Shown here: positions 1-5,812 of the stretch, in pieces
Position numbering within the stretch: position 1 is the first letter of the stretch
Layout of the letters: every line of letters starts with the position of its first letter
Origin: Candidatus Parvibacillus calidus
GTDB lineage: Bacteria > Bacteroidota > Bacteroidia > Chitinophagales > Saprospiraceae
DNA length: 5,812 bases
Reading direction: 5' to 3'
NCBI GenBank assembly: GCA_013414645.1
Contig: CP058702.1
Coordinates: 1,643,484-1,649,295 of the forward strand
Made by a program: the position numbers and the translations under genes
Notes under the pieces: model-generated
The model's input: only the letters and a program-made list of their open reading frames with translations
Database searches by the model: none
Told to the model about the DNA's origin: nothing

Positions 1-849
1 GGGTTTCCCGGTTGGCATCTTGAGCTTTCAGCCATGAGTACAAAGTATTTAGGCAAGACCTTTGATATTCATGGAGGAGGGCAAGATCTTAAATTTCCCC
101 ATCATGAGAATGAAATAGCCCAAAATCACGGTGCATGCGGTTGCCAGCCGGCGTATTATTGGATGCACGGAAATATGCTTCTGCTCAATGGGCGTAAAAT
201 GTCAAAAAGCGAAGGAAATTCCATCCTGCCAATGGAGCTGATAGCAGGTAGTAATCCAATCATACCTGAGTCATTTTCTCCGATGGCAATTCGTTTTTTC
301 ATGCTGCAAAGTCATTATCGCAGTACACTGGACTTGACCCACGATGCCCTGAAGGCTGCAGAAAAGGGCCTGTCAAGACTTAGAGACGCCTATGGTCTGT
401 TGGCTAAGCTCCAGGTTAATCCCGGAAGGGAGGACCTGAAGGTCAATCAAACCATCCAGAGCGAAATAGATGGTATGTATGAGGATATGAGTAATGACTT
501 CAATACATCAAAAACCATTGCAAGGCTGTTTGAACTTGCTTCCATCATCAATATTTATTATAATAATCCACAGACTGATGCCGGTCTTAATGAGGAGTCC
601 ATCGAATTGCTCCAAAAGGCATTCGACCATTTTTTGGGTAGTATCCTCGGAATCCGCCTTAAGGATGATGTAGTAGGAGACAGTGAAAATTTTACGGATG
701 GGTTGATGGAAGTTATTCTTGAACTGAGGGCCAAAGCCAGAGAAAATAAGGATTGGCCTACATCTGACCTTATTCGCGATAAATTGTCAAGGTTGAACAT
801 TCAGGTTAAGGACGGCAAGGATGGTGTTACCTGGAGTATTGTCAAGTGA
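1..849 (+). CDS. cysS: Cysteinyl-tRNA synthetase, C-terminal part (5' end outside window)
   Basis: This class I aminoacyl-tRNA synthetase charges tRNA-Cys with cysteine, using ATP, in the cytoplasm. The reading frame is open from base 1, so the gene begins upstream; 282 residues are visible of roughly 460-500 usual for the family. The HIGH motif and first zinc cysteine lie outside. Visible are GFPGWHLEL (residues 1-9), FDIHGGG (21-27), HHENE (34-38), the KMSKS loop at bases 196-210 and an FMLQSHYRSTLD segment, followed by the helical anticodon-binding domain with the usual RA.AR..KDW..SD.IRD end. Oddity: by spacing to HHENE (25 and 29 residues), Leu9 sits where E. coli has zinc ligand Cys209, while the His and Glu ligands are kept. 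A 27-base gap to the exporter suggests co-transcription. Identification is very secure; the effect on zinc binding is inference. Confidence 0.97.
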   Translation, partial: GFPGWHLELSAMSTKYLGKTFDIHGGGQDLKFPHHENEIAQNHGACGCQPAYYWMHGNMLLLNGRKMSKSEGNSILPMELIAGSNPIIPESFSPMAIRFFMLQSHYRSTLDLTHDALKAAEKGLSRLRDAYGLLAKLQVNPGREDLKVNQTIQSEIDGMYEDMSNDFNTSKTIARLFELASIINIYYNNPQTDAGLNEESIELLQKAFDHFLGSILGIRLKDDVVGDSENFTDGLMEVILELRAKARENKDWPTSDLIRDKLSRLNIQVKDGKDGVTWSIVK

Positions 850-876
850 TCTTTCAGCAGATAAAGAACCCGGGAA

Positions 877-1500
877 TTGAATGAAGCCATCATTGCAGGT
901 GCCATTTCTGGCATGATATTGGGGACCTTACCCGGAGGCGTCGTATTTGCCGCGCTCCAGCAAAGCATTGAACAAGGTTGGCGTAAAGGCGTCGGAATCG
1001 CCACAGGGGTGGTAGCCAGTGACTTCATGCTCATTCTCTTTGTCAACCTGAGTACGCATGGACTGGCTTTTGTCAACAAATACGATGCTTACATCAGCAT
1101 GGCCGGAGTTGCACTGTTGCTGATACTCGGTATAGGGAACCTTTTCATCAAAAGCAGCCTGCCTATCTCATCTCGTTCAACCAAGGGCGGAGCATTCTAT
1201 CTTTTTTCAACAGGCTTCCTGCTTAATACACTTAATCCGGTTAATTTCTTCATGTGGATGACCATCACAACACAGATCCAGACGCGTGATTTTTTCAATT
1301 TCACGAATATGATTTGGTACTTTGGGACTACCTTGACCATGATATTTACCTGTCTTACCATGATCAGCTTTTTTTCCAACAGATTGCGTAAATGGATGAC
1401 ACCTGAGCATTTGCGTTATCTGAATATTGTCATCGGGATTATTTTTATCGGGTTGGCGATAAAATTGGGCTATGACGCATATATGAAACACTTCTTTTAG
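877..1500 (+). CDS. LysE/RhtB-family amino-acid-type exporter, TTG start
   Basis: This is a 207-residue inner-membrane protein of the LysE/RhtB (threonine/lysine efflux) type; the substrate cannot be told. Six hydrophobic segments are visible, at about residues 4-28, 38-58, 71-91, 104-133, 143-167 and 183-205, matching the size and topology of the family. Family-like landmarks are the glycine-rich first helix ending in LPGG (18-21; most relatives have PGP) and GFLLNTLNP (113-121) in helix 4. An in-frame stop at 862-864 leaves TTG at 877 as the only plausible start before Met13, which would cut away most of helix 1; the ATG at 881 is in another frame. No strong ribosome-binding site is visible. 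It follows cysS by 27 bases on the same strand and probably shares its transcript. Family assignment is good; function as an exporter is inferred from the family. Confidence 0.85.
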   Translation: MNEAIIAGAISGMILGTLPGGVVFAALQQSIEQGWRKGVGIATGVVASDFMLILFVNLSTHGLAFVNKYDAYISMAGVALLLILGIGNLFIKSSLPISSRSTKGGAFYLFSTGFLLNTLNPVNFFMWMTITTQIQTRDFFNFTNMIWYFGTTLTMIFTCLTMISFFSNRLRKWMTPEHLRYLNIVIGIIFIGLAIKLGYDAYMKHFF

Positions 1501-1553
1501 TTTCCGGTATTCACTATTGAATTCTTCTTTGAATAATATACTTGTAATGCTGA

Positions 1554-1586
1554 TTGCCGCTTTGCCATTCAAAACCATTATCTTTG
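1554..1586 (+). promoter_or_regulatory. Bacteroidota-type promoter for the DUF4159 gene group
   Basis: TATCTTTG at 1579-1586 is a perfect match to the Bacteroidota -7 consensus TAnnTTTG. A TTG at 1554-1556 lies 22 bases upstream, within the spacing reported for the -33 element; a TTTG at 1561-1564 is too close (14 bases). Transcription would start near 1593, giving a leader of about 50 bases before the ATG at 1644. The position, just after the exporter and before a new tightly packed gene group, supports the call. It is a consensus match only. Confidence 0.55.
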
Positions 1587-1643
1587 TCCGGTCGTAAATA
1601 CGATTTTTATAACACAATTCCTTTTACGGCGTTATATTACCAT

Positions 1644-2300
1644 ATGAAGAGTTTTATTAGCTACTTATTTTTATTAACATTGCCGTTTCAATCGATGGCA
1701 GGCAACAATCCTCCAACACTGAAATTCGCATTGCTGAAATATGCCGGCGGAGGTGACTGGTACAATGATGTCAACAGCCTGCATAATCTGGCTCAATTCT
1801 GCAACCAGAAAATGGGTACAAATTTTGATCTTGATTATGCTACCGTAGAGCCATCAAGTGCTGAATTATTTGCTTATCCCATTACTTATATGACAGGCCA
1901 TGGTAATGTGGTCTTTTCTGATGCCGATGCTCAAAATTTGCGGAAATATCTGATAGGAGGAGGTTTCTTGATCATCAACGATGATTACGGCATGGACCCC
2001 TTCATTCGGCCTGCACTGAAGAAGGTCTTTCCGGAATTGTCACTCATGGAGATCCCGCTTAATCATCCTGTCTATACTTCACTTTTTGAATTCAAAGGAG
2101 GATTGCCGAAGATACACGAACATGATGGTAAACCTGCTCAGGCTTACGGGCTTTTCTGGGAAGGAAGACTTGTGGCCCTTTATATTTTTGAGACGGATCT
2201 AGGCGATGGATGGGATGATGTACACAATGACCCGTTTGAACTAAGACTCAAAGCTTTGCAGATGGGAGCCAATATTGTCAAATACGCTTTTGAGCGTTAA
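1644..2300 (+). CDS. Secreted DUF4159-family protein
   Basis: This 218-residue protein consists of a signal peptide followed by one DUF4159 domain. The frame is open back to 1554, but the ATG at 1644 is chosen because it begins a good signal peptide: a Lys at position 2, a hydrophobic stretch at about 4-15, and a likely cleavage after SMA (17-19). The mature part shows the family's hallmarks in order: LKYAGGGDWY (31-40), SLHNLAQF (45-52), YMTGHGNVVFSD (82-93), the IINDDYGMD stretch (110-118), HPVY (141-144), LPKIHEHDGKP (154-164), the F.EGRLVALY strand (171-180) and DLGDGWDD..HNDP (185-197). The family is thought to have a glutamine-amidotransferase-like alpha/beta fold (recalled, not checked), but no enzymatic role is established. 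The export signal suggests a periplasmic site. It leads a three-gene group, with the next gene 11 bases downstream. Domain identity is strong; function is unknown. Confidence 0.92.
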   Translation: MKSFISYLFLLTLPFQSMAGNNPPTLKFALLKYAGGGDWYNDVNSLHNLAQFCNQKMGTNFDLDYATVEPSSAELFAYPITYMTGHGNVVFSDADAQNLRKYLIGGGFLIINDDYGMDPFIRPALKKVFPELSLMEIPLNHPVYTSLFEFKGGLPKIHEHDGKPAQAYGLFWEGRLVALYIFETDLGDGWDDVHNDPFELRLKALQMGANIVKYAFER

Positions 2301-2311
2301 TTACCTGTTCA

Positions 2312-2656
2312 ATGGACATTGATATATTCAGGGAATATTGTCTAAGTAAACCATTTGTGACAGAAGAATGTCCATTTGGTCCGGATACACTGGTATACAA
2401 AGTTTTGGGTAAAATTTTCGCACTTACAGGGCTTGATGAGGTTGAACTAAGTCTTAACCTGAAGTGTGACCCTGAATATGCTATTGAATTGAGAGAGCGA
2501 TATGCTTCCATTATTCCGGGGTACCATATGAATAAGACACATTGGAATACTGTTCATACAGGAGCATTAAACAATGATAAGCTACTGAAGGAATTGATCG
2601 ATCACTCTTACCTTGAGGTAGTGAAAAATTGCCTAAAAGCTGCAGGCAGCATTTAA
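2312..2656 (+). CDS. MmcQ/YjbR-family protein
   Basis: This is a small cytoplasmic protein of 114 residues, the full family length (about 110-120). It shows the complete MmcQ/YjbR signature: FREYCLSKPFVTEE (6-19), PFGPDTLVYKVLGKIFAL (21-38), LNLKCDPEYAIELRE (48-62), PGYHMNKTHWNTV (69-81) and the ELIDHSY segment (94-100). Members have a CyaY-like fold and are often annotated as DNA-binding proteins, but a specific cellular role is not well established, so none is claimed here. The ATG at 2312 lies 11 bases after the DUF4159 stop, and the next gene's ATG lies 14 bases after its own stop, which suggests one operon. No signal peptide or membrane segment is visible. Confidence 0.93.
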   Translation: MDIDIFREYCLSKPFVTEECPFGPDTLVYKVLGKIFALTGLDEVELSLNLKCDPEYAIELRERYASIIPGYHMNKTHWNTVHTGALNNDKLLKELIDHSYLEVVKNCLKAAGSI

Positions 2657-2670
2657 AAATCCTGGACACA

Positions 2671-3729
2671 ATGACGAAAATAAATAAGTTGCTGATTGTC
2701 GGGCAAGGATTGGCCGGTACTGTGTTTCATTTTACTTTGTTTCAGCGAGGAATCCATGCTGATATCATCGATTGCGATTCGCCGGGAAAAGCATCATCAG
2801 CATCTGCAGGTATCATCAATCCGATTACAGGACCGAAATACAATAAGAGTTGGAATTTTGATGTATTAAAGAATGTCTTCGAACCATTCTATGAGTCCTT
2901 GAATTCATTTTTAGGTACAAAAGTTTTCAATCCAATGCGCATGTACCGAAAGTTGGGTGATGCTCAACAGGTCAATCGCTGGGTCTATCAAAGTGAGCAA
3001 GAGGTAAACAATGCATGTTATGGCTCATTCTCCTTTATACCGCCGGAGTATGGGAATGATGCCCCCGGGGAGGCTTGGGCTGAAGTACACGAAGCATATC
3101 GTCTGGATTATAGGCAGGTTTTTATGTTATATAGAGAAAAGCTTCGGGCAATGGGACTTTTCCGGGGAGAGACCTTCTCCTATGATAATCTTACTCTCGA
3201 ACGAGATAGGGCAATATACAATGGTATAGAGTATGATAAAGTCATTTTTTGTGAAGGCTACCTCGTTGCCAATAATCCTTACTTCAATTATTTACCTGTT
3301 ATTCCTGCAAAAGGGGATGCACTGATAATTGAAAAGTCCTTACCAAATAATTTTATGGCGAAAAGGACCGGGATGGCTGTCAATTGGGATGGGAGCCATA
3401 TTTGGTATGGCGCTACACTAAATAGGAACTTTTCATCAACCGAGCCTGATATTACCGACTTCAAGAATTTATCATCCTGGTATGCGGAAGATTTTGGAGA
3501 AGTAGCCCGGGTTGCCAATCATCTTTCAGGCATTCGTCCTACATCCCGGGACAGACGCCCGTTGATAGGTATACATCCTGATTTTCCCATGTTGGCTATT
3601 CTTAATGGTTTGGGTACAAAAGGAACTTCTTTGGCTCCTTTAATGGCTAAATATCTGGTTGAAAATATGGTTGATGGAAAAGAAATTCCCAATGAAGTAA
3701 ATATTAATAGAGTCAGTCCGGAAAGCTGA
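2671..3729 (+). CDS. FAD-dependent oxidoreductase of the DAO (D-amino acid oxidase-like) family
   Basis: This is a predicted cytoplasmic flavoprotein of 352 residues. It has an N-terminal Rossmann dinucleotide-binding motif, LLIVGQGLAG (7-16; GxGxxG at 11-16), followed by SSASAGIINPITG (42-54), the usual position of the flavin-contacting loop in DAO-family proteins. Near the C-terminus are GIRPTSRDRRPLIG (287-300) and LNGLGTKG (311-318), the second FAD-contacting region of this family. Length and motif order fit glycine/D-amino-acid oxidase relatives such as ThiO and the oxidase half of MnmC, but the substrate cannot be read from the sequence and no gene name is justified. The frame could extend to a TTG at 2629 inside the previous gene; the ATG at 2671 is preferred because the Rossmann strand begins a few residues later. 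It is the last gene of the three-gene group and is followed directly by a hairpin. Confidence 0.88.
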   Translation: MTKINKLLIVGQGLAGTVFHFTLFQRGIHADIIDCDSPGKASSASAGIINPITGPKYNKSWNFDVLKNVFEPFYESLNSFLGTKVFNPMRMYRKLGDAQQVNRWVYQSEQEVNNACYGSFSFIPPEYGNDAPGEAWAEVHEAYRLDYRQVFMLYREKLRAMGLFRGETFSYDNLTLERDRAIYNGIEYDKVIFCEGYLVANNPYFNYLPVIPAKGDALIIEKSLPNNFMAKRTGMAVNWDGSHIWYGATLNRNFSSTEPDITDFKNLSSWYAEDFGEVARVANHLSGIRPTSRDRRPLIGIHPDFPMLAILNGLGTKGTSLAPLMAKYLVENMVDGKEIPNEVNINRVSPES

Positions 3730-3752
3730 AATGATTTGAAGAAATCATTTCA
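3727..3752 (+). terminator. Perfect 11-bp hairpin overlapping the oxidoreductase stop codon
   Basis: TGAAATGATTT (3727-3737) and AAATCATTTCA (3742-3752) pair perfectly around a GAAG loop, and the stop codon TGA is the first three bases of the left arm. The position at the end of a gene group, facing a convergent gene, fits a transcription terminator or an mRNA 3'-end stabiliser. No T-run follows the stem on either strand, so it is not a textbook intrinsic terminator. Confidence 0.5.
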
Positions 3753-3828
3753 CAGGAAAATAACTTGCAGTAAATTTGTAAGATGATATATATAAAATAC
3801 AGAAATTCAATGAATTGAGTTCGTTGGA

Positions 3829-4410
3829 TTATATTTTGTTTAAATAGGCCAATAGGCCATCGATAGCCTTACGTCGGTGACTGATTTGATTCTTTTCTTC
3901 AGGTGAAAATTCCGCCAGGGACCTGTCTGAACCTTCCGGAATAAATATGGAGTCATAACCGAAGCCATTACTTCCTTTCTCCTCAAAACCGATATGTCCA
4001 TGCAGCTTGCCACTGAAATACAGGGTATCTCCATCAGGATTGCATAAGGCTATGACACATTCAAAATATGCTGATCGGTCATGGATGTCCTCAAGATTTT
4101 GCAATAATAATTTCCTGTTGGCAGAATCATTGCCATGCTCTCCTGCGTAACGAGCGCTGTGGATGCCGGGATCTCCTCCAAGTACCGGAACGATAAGTCC
4201 CGAATCATCTGCTATTGTAGTATTGCCGATGTGTGATGCCAACGTCTTTGCCTTGATGCCTGCATTTTCTTCTAGGGATGTACCTGTTTCCTCAATTTCA
4301 GGGAGCTCCGGATAATCTTTTAGTGATCGAATGAGAAATTCCTTGCCAAGAATGTTTGAAAATTCTTCAAGTTTATGCCCGTTGGCCGTTGCTAATAAGA
4401 TTACTTTCAT
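3829..4410 (-). CDS. rdgB: RdgB/HAM1-family dITP/XTP pyrophosphatase
   Basis: This enzyme hydrolyses non-canonical purine triphosphates (ITP, dITP, XTP) to monophosphates and pyrophosphate, keeping deaminated bases out of DNA and RNA. The 193-residue length is typical. Motifs in order: LATANGHKLEEF (6-17; the T.ANxxK substrate loop), ADDSGL (67-72; catalytic and metal-binding Asp pair), GIHSARYAG (82-90), GFGYDSIF (149-156), AEFSPEEKNQISHRRKA (166-182, with the base-recognising SHR). One small departure is Ser in GFGYDSIF where most relatives have Pro. The start at 4410-4408 is chosen because the protein then begins MKVILLATAN, as in its relatives; an in-frame ATG at 4440 would add ten unsupported residues. 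The start overlaps the stop of the upstream gene as ATGA, implying translational coupling. It converges on the oxidoreductase, with 99 bases between the stop codons. Confidence 0.97.
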   Translation of the reverse strand: MKVILLATANGHKLEEFSNILGKEFLIRSLKDYPELPEIEETGTSLEENAGIKAKTLASHIGNTTIADDSGLIVPVLGGDPGIHSARYAGEHGNDSANRKLLLQNLEDIHDRSAYFECVIALCNPDGDTLYFSGKLHGHIGFEEKGSNGFGYDSIFIPEGSDRSLAEFSPEEKNQISHRRKAIDGLLAYLNKI

Positions 4411-4827
4411 GCTTGTATGAAGGTTTTGAAATGGTTCCAAAACTGACCTTTCTTGATCGGATCTTTAACGATTTCTGACATGGAATAGGTGAGAAAGATG
4501 CTTAAATTATCTAGAACTGCAACCTGATTGATTTTTAAAACCCGAAAAGGGTTGATGCTCTCACCGAAATATGCTATTTTTAAAGTAGGGAATTCATTCA
4601 ATCCCGTCCAGTTTAACTTTTCATCAGAAGCAAGGCCAATGATCTTGACTTCTGTTTCGAAGTGAAGCCCAAGTATTTCTGTACTTTTTGGATGTTGTTG
4701 ATAAAGATATCGTTGTCCGCTTCTTCCCTCGGCATCACAATCAATAACTTTATTTGTTCAGGATGCTGAAAAATATTGCCCCGGTTTTCCTTTGTGTTTT
4801 GTATATTTTAATAGGAGAAAGCAGCAT
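4407..4827 (-). pseudogene. Unrecognised small gene with two frameshifts, coupled to rdgB
   Basis: No single open frame spans this stretch, yet three successive frames look coding. From ATG at 4827-4825 the first reads MLLSPIKIYKTQRKTG. The second continues NIFQHPEQIKLLIVMPREE and on to INNIQK. The third runs TEILGLHFETEVKIIG to the end, GQFWNHFKTFIQA, with its stop overlapping the rdgB start as ATGA. Adding one base at the C4 run (4779-4782 on the + strand) and one at the T5 run (4685-4689) would restore an uninterrupted protein of about 140 residues with no signal peptide or membrane segment. The LLIV strand, the acidic loop and the W..F..F C-terminus vaguely recall short conserved Bacteroidota proteins of unknown function, but I cannot name a family. 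It may be a decayed gene, or intact with homopolymer sequencing errors. A conservative alternative is only the 64-codon frame from 4601. Confidence 0.6.
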
Positions 4828-4872
4828 CTACGAAATATAATTCTTCATTTATAAAATAATTAACAATAATAA

Positions 4873-4880
4873 CAAATATA
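4873..4880 (-). promoter_or_regulatory. Predicted -7 element for the rdgB gene pair
   Basis: Read on the - strand, TATATTTG matches TAnnTTTG exactly. It lies about 45 bases upstream of the ATG at 4827-4825, which supports that start for the frameshifted gene and suggests the rdgB pair is transcribed from here. In such AT-rich DNA a chance match is quite possible, and no TTG lies at the right distance. Confidence 0.35.
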
Positions 4881-4929
4881 AGCTAATTAATATGTAAAAA
4901 AATAGTTAGATATTTTGGTAAAAATTTTA

Positions 4930-4937
4930 TACTTTTG
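4930..4937 (+). promoter_or_regulatory. Predicted -7 element for ilvE
   Basis: TACTTTTG is an exact TAnnTTTG match 18 bases before the ilvE ATG, implying a very short leader of about a dozen bases. A TTTG at 4914-4917 is only 12 bases upstream, too close for a standard -33 element, so only the -7 box is called. There is no Shine-Dalgarno sequence before the ATG, as is common in Bacteroidota. Confidence 0.45.
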
Positions 4938-4955
4938 TGTTTAACCCTTTTTCAC

Positions 4956-5812
4956 ATGGCAAATATAAGCATAAGCAGAATCTCCCAAAGTAGAATTTCC
5001 GAAGTTGATTTCGATCATTTAGGATTTGGAAAGGTGTTTTCAGATCATATGTTCGTCTCTGATTACAGGGATGGTGAATGGCATGATCACAGGATAGTTC
5101 CTGTTGAAAAGATTTCAATCCATCCTTCTAATATGGCATTACATTATGGTCAGGCTATATTTGAAGGGTTGAAAGCAAGTAAGGATAAAGCCGGTGTGCC
5201 TATTCTTTTCCGACCGGATAAGAATATTGAGCGTTTTAATCGTTCGGCTATCCGTATGTGTATGCCGGAATTTCCGGCTGATCTGATGCTTGAAGCTTTG
5301 AAGCAGCTCGTATCCCTGGATAGGGATTGGATTCCTACTTTCCCGGGTTCTTCGCTTTATTTAAGGCCTTTCATGTTTGCAACTGATGAATTTTTAGGAG
5401 TACAGCCTTCAACAACTTTTAAAATGATCATATTGGCAAGCCCATCCGGTGCCTATTATTCCAAGCCTGTGAAGTTATGGGCAGAGGATCATTTTGTCCG
5501 GGCAGTAAAGGGTGGAGTAGGAGAAGCTAAAACCGCCGGAAACTATGCAGCATCTCTTTATCCTGCAAAATTGGTTAAAGAAAGAGGTTATGACCAAATA
5601 TTATGGTTGGACGGAATCTACAACAAATACGTCCAGGAAGTTGGTACAATGAACATATTTTTTGTTTTGAAAGACAAAGTTATTACACCGGCCGAAGATG
5701 GAGCAATTCTGAAGGGTGTGACCCGGATGTCTTTAATCCAAATTTTGAAGTCCCGGGGTATACCTGTGGAAGAGAAGTTAATTACTATTGATGAGGTATT
5801 TGATGAATATGA
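4956..5812 (+). CDS. ilvE: Branched-chain amino acid aminotransferase, N-terminal part (3' end outside window)
   Basis: This PLP-dependent fold-type IV transaminase interconverts leucine, isoleucine and valine with their 2-oxo acids, using 2-oxoglutarate/glutamate. The frame is open to the window edge: 285 codons plus two bases of the roughly 350-360 usual for the BCAT-II (eukaryote-like) subgroup. The N-terminus LGFGKVFSDHM (22-32) is typical of that subgroup. Further landmarks are ALHYGQAIFEGLKA (61-74), FRPDKNIERFNRSA.RM (85-101), LYLRPFMFATD (134-144), GGVGEAKTAGNYAASL (186-201, with Lys192 the predicted PLP-binding lysine), QEVGTMN (227-233) and GVTR (254-257, phosphate binding). The ATG at 4956 is chosen because the residues after it match the usual N-terminus. 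It is transcribed divergently from the rdgB pair, apparently from its own promoter. Identification is very secure. Confidence 0.96.
   Translation, partial: MANISISRISQSRISEVDFDHLGFGKVFSDHMFVSDYRDGEWHDHRIVPVEKISIHPSNMALHYGQAIFEGLKASKDKAGVPILFRPDKNIERFNRSAIRMCMPEFPADLMLEALKQLVSLDRDWIPTFPGSSLYLRPFMFATDEFLGVQPSTTFKMIILASPSGAYYSKPVKLWAEDHFVRAVKGGVGEAKTAGNYAASLYPAKLVKERGYDQILWLDGIYNKYVQEVGTMNIFFVLKDKVITPAEDGAILKGVTRMSLIQILKSRGIPVEEKLITIDEVFDEY

Larger units (their letters stand above)
4828..4955. promoter_or_regulatory. AT-rich divergent intergenic region
   Basis: This 128-base region separates the frameshifted - strand gene from ilvE. It is strongly AT-rich and has no credible reading frame or RNA gene. 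It carries a TAnnTTTG match on each strand: TACTTTTG for ilvE (4930-4937) and TATATTTG on the - strand (4880-4873). No clear -33 element is visible for either, and I see no convincing leader peptide or attenuator for ilvE. Confidence 0.5.

Noticed and set aside
1509..1522. ATTCA/TGAAT inverted repeat after the exporter stop, followed by TCTTCTTT, as a possible terminator
   Set aside because: The stem has only five pairs, four of them A-T; too weak to call.
1207..1617. A 136-codon open frame on the - strand opposite the exporter gene
   Set aside because: It is antisense to a clear membrane-protein gene, has a composition rich in Lys, His and Cys with no recognisable motif, and its start lies in the promoter region of the next gene.
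1554..1643. N-terminal extension of the DUF4159 protein from a TTG at 1554
   Set aside because: It would bury the signal peptide 30 residues inside the protein and would start upstream of the predicted promoter -7 box.
2629..2670. N-terminal extension of the oxidoreductase from a TTG inside the preceding gene
   Set aside because: The added 14 residues precede the Rossmann strand without any family-like feature, and a well placed ATG exists at 2671.
3804..3816. AATTCA-A-TGAATT near-palindrome in the rdgB/oxidoreductase gap
   Set aside because: The single-base centre cannot form a hairpin loop without losing pairs, and short AT palindromes are expected in such DNA.
4927..5118. A 63-codon - strand open frame across the ilvE start and promoter
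   Set aside because: It is antisense to the well supported ilvE N-terminus and shows no motif.
5603..5791. A 62-codon + strand open frame within ilvE
   Set aside because: It lies in a different frame inside the conserved aminotransferase sequence, which is open throughout.
1..5812. Hidden mobile element, CRISPR array, toxin-antitoxin pair or defence system
   Set aside because: I found no repeated spacers, transposase motifs, target-site duplications, tRNA-like cloverleaf or toxin-type genes; nearly all of the window is explained by ordinary genes.

Overview
The window looks like ordinary chromosomal DNA from a member of the Bacteroidota. Three things point there. The encoded proteins have Bacteroidota-type character (a CysRS with an FMLQ.HYRSTLD segment, a stand-alone secreted DUF4159 protein, a BCAT-II type aminotransferase). 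Gene starts mostly lack a Shine-Dalgarno sequence. Several upstream regions carry the TAnnTTTG -7 element of Bacteroidota promoters. The genus cannot be told from sequence alone. I see no tRNA, rRNA, CRISPR array, insertion sequence, phage gene or defence system. The content is mainly housekeeping.

Left part, + strand (1-1500): the C-terminal 282 codons of cysteinyl-tRNA synthetase (cysS) run in from outside the window. Then, after 27 bases, comes a six-helix LysE/RhtB-type exporter that appears to start at TTG. Middle part, + strand (1579-3752): a good promoter precedes three tightly packed genes, separated by 11 and 14 bases: a secreted DUF4159 protein, a MmcQ/YjbR-fold protein and a FAD-dependent DAO-family oxidoreductase. 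A perfect 11-bp hairpin that includes the last stop codon closes this group.

Right part: on the - strand, rdgB (the house-cleaning inosine/xanthosine triphosphate pyrophosphatase) overlaps by 4 bases (ATGA) the end of a small unrecognised gene. That gene can be read only if two single-base frameshifts, both next to homopolymer runs, are corrected. A 128-bp, very AT-rich divergent region then separates it from ilvE (branched-chain aminotransferase, + strand), which runs off the right edge.

The genes do not form one evident pathway. cysS and rdgB serve translation and nucleotide-pool hygiene, ilvE serves leucine/isoleucine/valine metabolism, and the exporter and oxidoreductase have unknown substrates. 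The points most worth a second look are the loss of a zinc-ligand cysteine in CysRS and the doubly frameshifted gene upstream of rdgB.
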